Source: Stereocaulon alpinum (Eukaryota; Ascomycota; Lecanoromycetes; Lecanorales; Stereocaulaceae). Taken from it: a DNA stretch of 64,000 bases. The stretch is taken from the NCBI GenBank assembly GCA_018257865.1, contig JAEUBA010000013.1:62001-126000 (forward strand), written 5' to 3'. The notes below the pieces were generated by a model, which searched no databases, had not been told where the DNA came from, and saw only the letters and a program-made list of their open reading frames with translations. This document shows positions 56,533 to 64,000 of this stretch, piece by piece. Position 1 is the first letter of the stretch. Every line of letters begins with the position of its first letter. The position numbers and the translations under genes were made by a program.

Positions 56533-58416
56533 TGGCCTCAAAAATGTAAGTGCAACGCTTTCATAGATCAGCATGATTCGTCAATTACTGCTATTGCTCA
56601 AGCAAAGAAGTTTCATCCCCTGGAAGCCAATGCGAACTCTCTCGATCCACTCCACGGAGGAGTCCGGTCATTCTAAGATTATGATCATCTACTCAGATGA
56701 TAAGTAGGGCATAATGCTGATATCTTATGTAGAATTGTAACGGGAGCAGTCCAAGGACATTTCAAAGAGGTCTTCGAGAAAATTTCAAAGTTACACGCCA
56801 AACAATCGTTTTCTCTGGCTATCCTTCTTGGAGATTTATTCGCAGACCCTACCGCGACGTCGCCAGAAGATGAGGAGAACCTTACGTCGCTCTTGGACGG
56901 CGACGTTAACATTGCTTTGCCGACTTACTTCACTCTCGGAAAGTTCACTCTACCGCAGCAGATAGTAGACAAGCTCGAGAATTCCGACAATGAGATCTGC
57001 CCAAATTTGTACTTTCTGGGCAAACGTGCCACGACTAAAACCTCAGAAGGTCTTCGTATAATAACGCTTGGTGGCTCACTAGACCCAGCAGTCACTGCTG
57101 GTCTGTCAAAAGACAAACATCTACCATTTCATACGGACGGCGATGCCAAAGCGCTACATGGTGCCAACAGCGCAGACATACTAGTCACAAGTAACTGGCC
57201 AACTTCAGTTCGTTCTCGATCCAATATCAAAATACCAGAAGGTGCCGAGGAACCACCGCCTGAGCAATGCGTTGCAGATCTCTGCTCAGCCTTGAAACCA
57301 CGCTATCATTTCAGTACATCTGATCAATTCTTCTATGAACGCGAACCCTTCTTCCACCTCACCGAAGAGGAACAACCAGACACATCATCAATCACCCGCT
57401 TCATAAGCCTAGCCGCCTTCAACAACCCAACAAAGCAAAAGTGGCTTTACGCCTTCTCCATCGACCCTAACTCTGCACCACCAGCCACTATGGCAGCCGG
57501 AACAACAGCCACGCCCTTCAATGTATCCAGAAAACGCCAACGCCTCCCAGACCAACAAGAGTCTTACTCGCGTTTCAATGGAGGAAATCACTACCAAAAC
57601 CATCATCACCGTCCCCACAAGCGTACCAAGCGAGGCCCACCTCCAGGCCCTGGGGAATGCTACTTCTGTCTCTCGAATCCAAACCTAAACACCCAACTCA
57701 TCACCTCAATAGCAAACGACAGTTACCTCACCACCGCCAAAGGTCCCCTCAGCACATCCACCACCTACCCATCCCTCAACTTCCCAGCCCACACCCTCAT
57801 AATCCCACTATCCCACTCCCCAACCCTCTCAAGCATAACGCCCCCAGAAACGAAAATCTCCACCTACAAAGAAATGACACGCTACCGACACGCGTTACAT
57901 TCACTCCTCAACTCCTCAAGCAAAGGCGCACTAGGGGCAGTAACCTGGGAAGTAAGCAGAGCAGAAGGAATCCACGACCACTGGCAATTCCTCCCCGTCC
58001 CCAACGACCTGATCACAAAGGGCCTCGTAGAAGCAGCCTTCAAAGTCGAAGCCGAAAACGAAAAATACCCCACCTTCAAAAGCAGAGATATTGGCGACGG
58101 CACGACCGAAAAAGCCGACTTCTTCCGTGTCTGGATATGGCGGCCTGCTGAGGGTGTAGACGCTACCTTGGACGGTAGTGGCGATGAGGATGATGGGGAC
58201 GGGAAAGCGAAAGGGGAGGAAGTTTCATTGGTGTTGCCGCTATCGGCGGACTTTAGGTTTGATTTGCAGTTTGGACGGAGGGTGATGGCTAAGTTGTTGG
58301 GGTTGGAGGGGAGGATGAATTGGAGGGATTGTGGGCAGAGTGATGGGGAGGAGAAGAGGGATGCGGAGGGGTTTAAGAAGGCGTTCAAGGGGTTTGACTT
58401 TTCGTTGGAGGAGTGA
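56533..58416 (+). CDS. CwfJ-domain splicing factor, Drn1/CWF19L1-like
   Basis: 565 residues in two exons (56533-56546 and 56733-58416); the first exon codes only four and two-thirds codons (MASKI, joined in phase to IVTGAVQGHF). The N-terminal half matches the metallophosphoesterase-like domain of Drn1/CWF19L1 (VQGHFKEVFEKI, FSLAILLGDLF, PTYFTLGK, NLYFLGKRATTKTSEGLRIITLGGSLDP, ADILVTSNWP). The C-terminal half has CwfJ domains 1 and 2: GPGECYFCLSNP, HTLIIPLSHSPTL, YRHALHSLL and EVSRAEGIHDHWQFLPVP. Yeast Drn1 partners the debranching enzyme Dbr1 in lariat turnover. The 186-nt intron sits very close to the start. A short His-rich run precedes CYFC. Confidence 0.93.
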
Positions 58417-58787
58417 GGACTGCTATGATCTGGGGATTTCGATGATTAAGGTTGAGGGGTTGGCATTCTCCGTTGAAGAGGCATAGGTGACACGTTTGCA
58501 TGCTTGCTTTCACTTTTTGAGCATCTACCTTGCTCATGGATACCCAAAGCATTCTCGCTTGACATTAATCCTCGCTCCATCTTGTTACACAGACTCGCAG
58601 ATACCGAAGCCCTAACGCTGCCCTTGCTCTTCAGCGTTGGGCTTCCGAAATTGAACATACCCAAGTTTTCTCACTCTGACTCCATGATCTCATGTCAAAG
58701 TGTTCTACATATCACGGACGTCTCTTTGTCCTTGCAGACTAAATAAGCTTATCTTTCGATAGTCCATTCCTTTCAAATGTAGGTCCT
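58417..58787. other. Convergent gap, no gene seen
   Basis: About 370 bp between the 3' ends of the Drn1-like gene and the fibroin-3-like gene. An 80-codon plus-strand frame (58504-58746) has no motif. Confidence 0.5.
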
Positions 58788-59701
58788 TCAAACATCCCTC
58801 CAAGAATTTTCATTCCCATTCCCATTTCCAGCCGTCCTCCGTCCCGCCTGCAGGACGCTAGGTGCGTGCTGACCCTGGAAGCTCTGCTGGTGCGCGCTCG
58901 GGCTAGGTGGTGGCATGGTATTACTATATGTAGTGCCCAGCTCTTGAACCTCATTAACGCCAGCAGGCTCATAGCGAGTGCTCATGCTCGGTGCATAGCC
59001 TGTATATGCGGTGTTCTGGTCCCGTCCGAAAAAGTCAGGTCCGGTGTATGGGTGCCCTGCTCCGTGGCCAAAGTCTGGGCCCGTGTAGTGAGGCGATATG
59101 GGATGCGAGTCGGCCTCGACGTAGCCTTGAGTCTGGCCTGGAGGGAGTAAATTCACGCTCGATGCGTTGTGGGCTGTATTTCCCATGAGGTTATGACCCT
59201 GGGGTCCCAGTTTGCCCATCTCCATATCGTCGCCTGGTGTTTCAACTTTGGTGGTCCGTGCGTGATCCCAGCTAGGCATCGCAGGTAGGCTGTCTTCCGT
59301 GATCTTCTTGTTGCTAGGTGTATCGAATTGTGCGAAGCGAGGAGGCTCGTTGTAGGGCGGTGGGGCGTTGTTGGGGTTGTTGGCGGGTTGGTAGCCCTGG
59401 TAGGGGGCGGGGTTGAACATCGAAGCTGTGTTTGCACGGTTGCGACCACCACTACCGCGGCGGCGACGACAGCAGCAGCGGTAACAGCAGTAGATGCTTA
59501 GAAAGAAGACCAGGACGGCTACGACAATGCCGATGATGGTGGGCCACCTGTTTGGTGGTTAGTGAGGGGACCAGGAGAGGCTAGAAGGGAGCGGAGAATC
59601 ACGTACTTGCAGTAGGCTTTGCTCATGCAAAAGGCCCAGCCTTGCTGAGAAGTTTCATGGATGCTGCTGAATGAATGGAAGCGTGGCTCTAGTAACGACA
59701 T
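58788..59701 (-). CDS. Fibroin-3-related single-pass membrane protein
   Basis: 284 residues in two exons (59701-59607 and 59547-58788; intron 59548-59606). A short N-terminal part with two Cys (GWAFCMSKAYCK) leads straight into a transmembrane helix (WPTIIGIVVAVLVFFLSIY), then a Cys/Arg-rich juxtamembrane cluster (CCYRCCCRRRRGSGGRN), likely palmitoylated. The rest is Pro/Tyr/Gly-rich and disordered with repeats such as HYTGPDFGHG / PYTGPDFFGR. This plan is that of the Pezizomycotina 'fibroin-3 related' proteins, which are widespread and uncharacterised. Orientation of the tail is probably cytosolic. Confidence 0.82.
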
Positions 59702-60461
59702 GGTGGTGGCCTCTGGGTGATGTTGTTGGGGTATGGGTGTTTGATCGATCGTCTGTCCAGGGAGACAGGTTGATTGCGGCCTTAAACAAGCAAGCGCAAA
59801 GAATCAATGGGGAGTACCGGTACTCTTTGTTGAACGGAGTGGATGATAGATTAGACAATGGAGATAACGAGCGTCATATGGGCATTGTTTGAAGGCTTGA
59901 TCATTTAGGGAGGTGAAGACGGGGTCGAATGTCGGATACCTAATGATCTGCAGGGGTACAGATCCTTGGCGGTGGCACGTTGCCACGACTTTGCTATTTT
60001 TATCGCTCCTGCTACGTACGAGATTCCACGAAGTTTACGAGACGTTCATGTCTTTCTTAATTTATGCTCAGACTTTCGCCACTGATCATCCGTATCTGCG
60101 TATGTCTGATAGTAGTGTTGAAGTATTCTCGGCGACAAGAACGCCTGGCCTGCGTAGCCTCACGTGGCTTGCAGGAGCCAGGGTGATTGGGTACTGCATA
60201 CGCGGGCTTCAAGCCGCAGCTGCCTAATGCTACACGACTCCTTCTCTTATTCTAAATGTCCTGTAACCCAATCTCTACACCAACACTCTTCTTATCCCCA
60301 CTCTGAGTTTAGACCGTTCAAACGGCAATGCGCCCAAAGTCTTGAGCCATTACTGCTTTCAATCAACCAGCCGTGTCAGCGTCCTTGCACCTGCCAAGTC
60401 TTGTTTCGTGCCCGCCTTGAACTCCTAGCCTTACTGTCGTTGCGGATTCTCGCATAACCTA
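59702..60461. other. Divergent promoter region, fibroin-like / NLR-like genes
   Basis: 760 bp between divergent starts. Short plus-strand frames near 59913-60457 have no motif. No repeat or RNA gene recognised. Confidence 0.5.
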
Positions 60462-63400
60462 ATGGATCCCCTTGGCGCGGCCGCCAGTATCGTAAGCCTG
60501 TTACAACTTGCAGGGACTGTAATCAAGTATCTGAACGGGTTGAAAGATGCTTCGGAGGACATCAAGTGTCTAGTCGTCGGACTTTGTACCGTACGAGGCC
60601 TGCTACTGACTATTAAGGATCTTGTGACCGAGGACTCTATCTTATATGGATCTCTCCAAGAACAGGACGGCGTATTCAGCCAGATCGAAGCTTCATTACA
60701 ACTCCTAGCCTCTAAACTTGGGGGATCTTCTACGAGTACTACGCTTCAGTTAGGTACTAGAATCCGATGGCCGCTGCGAAAGGACGAGGTGAAGGATATC
60801 TTGTCAGCGATTGAGCGGCAGAAGTCCCTCTTAAGCCTTGCTCTACAGAATGACCAAATGTAAGTTATGTTTGAAGTAGCGGCTTGTCAAGGAGGATCTG
60901 AGCTGCTCCCATTCCAGCGAAATTCGATCTGAACAAGTAGAAGCGATGTTCTACCCCACACGTGTAACATTGAGCGGATCTCAGAACATAGGTGTAACAT
61001 GTTGGGAATAGATCCTGTTTTTGGGCCTACTCTAGGATCTCTTTTGCAAAATTACACAGAGTCTCCTGCTCGGAACGTGCAAAACTTGAAGTCTGATAGG
61101 GCTGGTAAACCAGCACTTATGCTGGTTACAGCGCTTTGCAATGATGACTTTTGGGCCCATCTGAACTTGGCGCCGCAGGTTTTGGTGCCAATCGCCTCTC
61201 ATATTGCCTGATATGCTTACCTTCACTTCTTCTGCTAATCTACGTAGATGCATATCAAGGGACACTCAATCACACGTACATCAGCTCACTCAGGACATCA
61301 AGGAACTGCAAGTTGCACAAGATGACGCGAAGGCGAACAAAATTTTCCGCTGGCTGCATGCACCTGATCCTTCCATAAACCACAATTCAGCTCGCGAAAA
61401 GCACTCACCCACTACCGGGAGCTGGTTTATCGATTCTGACGCATTCCAATCCTGGTAAGCGCATCTTTCGGGCCTCGGAAACACAGTCTGTCTACTCGCT
61501 GCTCCCGAGACTCATGATTTGGCTTTGTGAATTTCACGAATAGTAAAGCTGACTTCATAAACTACAGGTGGAACAGACCCAACGAATTTCTTTGGGTGCA
61601 TGGTCTCCCTGGGTGCGGAAAGAGTGTACTTGCTTCCACGATCATTGACCATACTACAGTTCTGTGTGAAGATCATCCCGGATACACACTGGCATATTTT
61701 TATTTTGATTTTCGGCAAGACAACCAGCAGACTCTAGATGGTTTTTTGCGCTCCATCTTAGTCCAGCTTAGCCGCAAAGCCTCCGCCCTTCCAAACGGCA
61801 TTGCCAAATTGTACGACCAACACCAGAGCAAGGACCAGCAGCCTCCTCTTTCAGAATTGATTGGGACATTTATGTCAATGCTTAGGCAATCGCAACCCTT
61901 CTACCTGATCGTGGACGCTTTGGACGAATGCTCAACAACCCTCTCGCCTGGAAGGGATGCCCTTTTGAGTCTCTTCAGAAGGATGAAGGGTGAAGAGCTG
62001 GTACATGTTAACATTATGGTGCTTAGCAGGCAGGTGCGAGACATCGAGGATGGCTTACGAAATACAATAACGATCAGTATCTGTATCCAGAACAAAGCTG
62101 TAAGCGATGCACTCGAATTATCCTTTCCCTTACAATAGCCGAATCTGAGTCACGAGATGCAGTCAAGGGTTTTACAGCTACCAGAACATGTCTCTCGACT
62201 GAAGTATGGTTTTGGAAACGTAGTACTGACTCCGCAATGATGCAGGTTGATTCTGACATTAGGCTTCATGTCCGGCGCCTTCTTGCCGATGACTCGAGAT
62301 TACGGAAGTGGCCACCTAAAGTGAAAGAGGAAATTGAGAGTTCTTTGGTTCGCGGTGCACGTGGAATGTAAGTACCGCTGTGATCTTCTTGCTTAGGTAC
62401 ATATTTGCAATGCTGCTCATCAAAGACTCCTTTCCCAACTTACTGTAGCAATCTTCGCTTTGAATTCTGCAACCGTTGCTTTCCGTACGTGAGGCGACGG
62501 CTCCGTATCAACGATGTTGGTCTTAGATAGCTTCCCAAAGTGAAAGCAATAATTACTCTTGATATCTACCTGGTCTGACTGATCGGGCTAGGTTTCGCTG
62601 GGCAGTATGCCAGATTGAGGTCCTGCGCAAATGCCTCAGTGTGTCCGTACTCAAACGGGCCCTAAAATCATTGCCAGAGACCCTGGACGAAACATATGAT
62701 CGTGTGCTCATGGCCATACCAAGCGAATACCATAGGGAAGCCTACATTGCTTTACAATTCCTTTCAGTCGCAGGCAATTGCGTATCAGTTGCAGATGTTG
62801 CAGAAGCAGTGGCTGTTGATCGGACGTCATATACTTTCGATCCGGAAGATCGGCTTGCGGATCCATTCGACATAGTTGAAGTCCTTTCGACCCTTGTCAG
62901 CTATTCGTCGTCACAGATTGCCCTGAGTCACGGGGAGCCGCTTCATGGTCATTTCCCGGGAGCCGAACGTGCGACTGAGATACGACTTGCACATTATTCG
63001 GTCAAAGAATATCTACAGTCGGGTCGCATCCGGAAAAAGGACACGTCCAAGTTCTACGTATCCTCTTATGAAGCAGAGAAATGCGTCGCTGAGACCTGCC
63101 TGACGTACTTGCTGTGGCTCAATCAGCCGGACTCCGTGTCGGCAGAGCTACTTTTTAATTTTCCATTCGGTCTTTACGCAGCGCAATATTGGTAGTAAGT
63201 TCTATTCTCCAAGTCAAAATATGTTCTTTCGTGCCCTATTCCAAGTCGCGAGAGGTTTCCGACTCACTCGCTACCCTTCCGACTCGAGAAGGTCTTACAG
63301 GGAGATTGCTAACTCCGACATCACGAAGTCATCACGCTTATCTTGCTTACAACTATCCTGATCACGAGTGTGATCGTGAAAGCAACCTATCTAGGCTGAC

Positions 63401-64000
63401 TGTTGAGCTATTCCGCCCCGCAAAGAGCTCAAGCTACATCAACTGGCTCAGACTCTGTGATCCATACAGGGTTCGAGAAGGGCCCAACTTGAGTAGACAG
63501 CTCAACAACATGGCACCACCCATTAATTATGCTTGCTATTTGGGTTTACTAGAAATAGTGCGTGTCCTCCGAGACACCGGTACTGACATCCATGCAAGCG
63601 CTCCTGGTATACGAGAATCAGCTGGTCAGACGCCCTTGAGTAATGCAATAGTAGGACGTCATGAAATTGTGGTAAAGTTTCTACTTGCGTCAGGTGCAGA
63701 AGTCAACCCTGCGAGTGCTTGGGGGAGAACCGCATTGTAAGCAATCTTTCTGTGGTCGCCGTTCGCCTTCATACTCCATGTTGAGGGACCGGTAGATTGC
63801 TCTGGTTATTGGAACACGCATTTTGACTGTATTTTCGCAAGAAAAGACCCATGCTGACTCCAGAATGGCGTAGGCACCAGGCCTCACTATATGGGGACGT
63901 GAGCATTGTCAGGCTTTTATTGGCTCATGGCGCCCATCTGGAGGTCAAAACCGGACCGCCTGTTCCTATTTCAGCAATTGAGCCACCAGAGAATGACCCG
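60462..64000 (+). CDS. NACHT-ankyrin NLR-like receptor, 3' partial
   Basis: Signal-transducing NTPase of the fungal STAND/NLR type, used in non-self recognition and cell death in other fungi. The N-terminus (MDPLGAAASIVSLLQLAGTV...) is a HeLo-like/Fungal_N helical domain. A linker FRWLHAPDPSINHNSARE..TGSWFIDSDAFQSW leads into NACHT: Walker A GLPGCGKS at 214-221, Walker B LIVDALDEC from 315. The winged-helix-like region has FRWAVCQIEVLR, LPETLDETYDRVL and LAHYSVKEYL. Ankyrin repeats start near 63520 (NYACYLGLLEIVRVL, TPLSNAIVGRHEIVVKFLL, ASLYGDVSIVRLLLAHGA) and run past the edge. Introns: 60860-61247 (388 nt), 61455-61567, 62100-62245, 62368-62591 and 63737-63873; the exon join near 63190-63360 is unresolved. 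Introns are longer here than elsewhere in the window. Confidence 0.85.

Overview
This is nuclear DNA of a filamentous ascomycete (Pezizomycotina); the class is not fixed by what I can see. The evidence is many 45-70 nt introns with GT..CTAAC-type branch..AG signals, a Crh-type cell wall transglycosidase, a CYP52/CYP539-like P450, fungal NACHT-ankyrin and DUF7932/DUF7708-type proteins, and a 'fibroin-3 related' type membrane protein. Exon joins quoted here were worked out by hand from the bases and checked for reading phase; the few joins left open are named in their entries.

Layout. 0-25 kb is a mixed metabolic and cell-surface region: the 3' part of an AKR7-like aldo-keto reductase, a MIT-domain protein, the purine enzyme ADE16/17 (minus strand, 14 exons), an MFS transporter, a Cys-rich secreted/membrane protein, a DEDDy exonuclease with a zinc finger, a GH20 hexosaminidase, a P450 and a GH16 Crh protein. 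25-28.4 kb holds a BCS1/DUF7025-like AAA ATPase. 28.4-46 kb looks like an accessory block: a DUF7708-type NTPase-like gene broken by one in-frame TAG, three RBR (RING-IBR-RING) E3 ubiquitin ligase genes in 8 kb, one of them carrying two alternative IBR/RING2 cassettes, and a large DUF7932-like protein with a Gly-rich collagen-like N-terminus. 46-58.4 kb is conserved RNA biology: LSM12, the 2609-residue ribosome assembly factor UTP20, and a Drn1/Cwf19-like splicing factor that shares a 208-bp divergent promoter with UTP20. 58.8-64 kb has a fibroin-3-like membrane protein and the 5' part of a NACHT-ankyrin NLR-like receptor that runs off the right edge.

How the parts relate. UTP20 and Drn1 are plausibly co-expressed. 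The GH20 and Crh genes both act on chitin or chitin-glucan in the wall, but nothing shows they form a cluster. The DUF7708 / three-RBR / DUF7932 block is the most unusual part: it is rich in fast-evolving, immunity-like fungal families and has signs of duplication and decay. Any joint function is inference only.

Several intergenic stretches (about 14.6, 17.1-17.5, 46.0 and 47.6-47.9 kb) share short GC-rich words and hairpins and may be remnants of one small repeat family.
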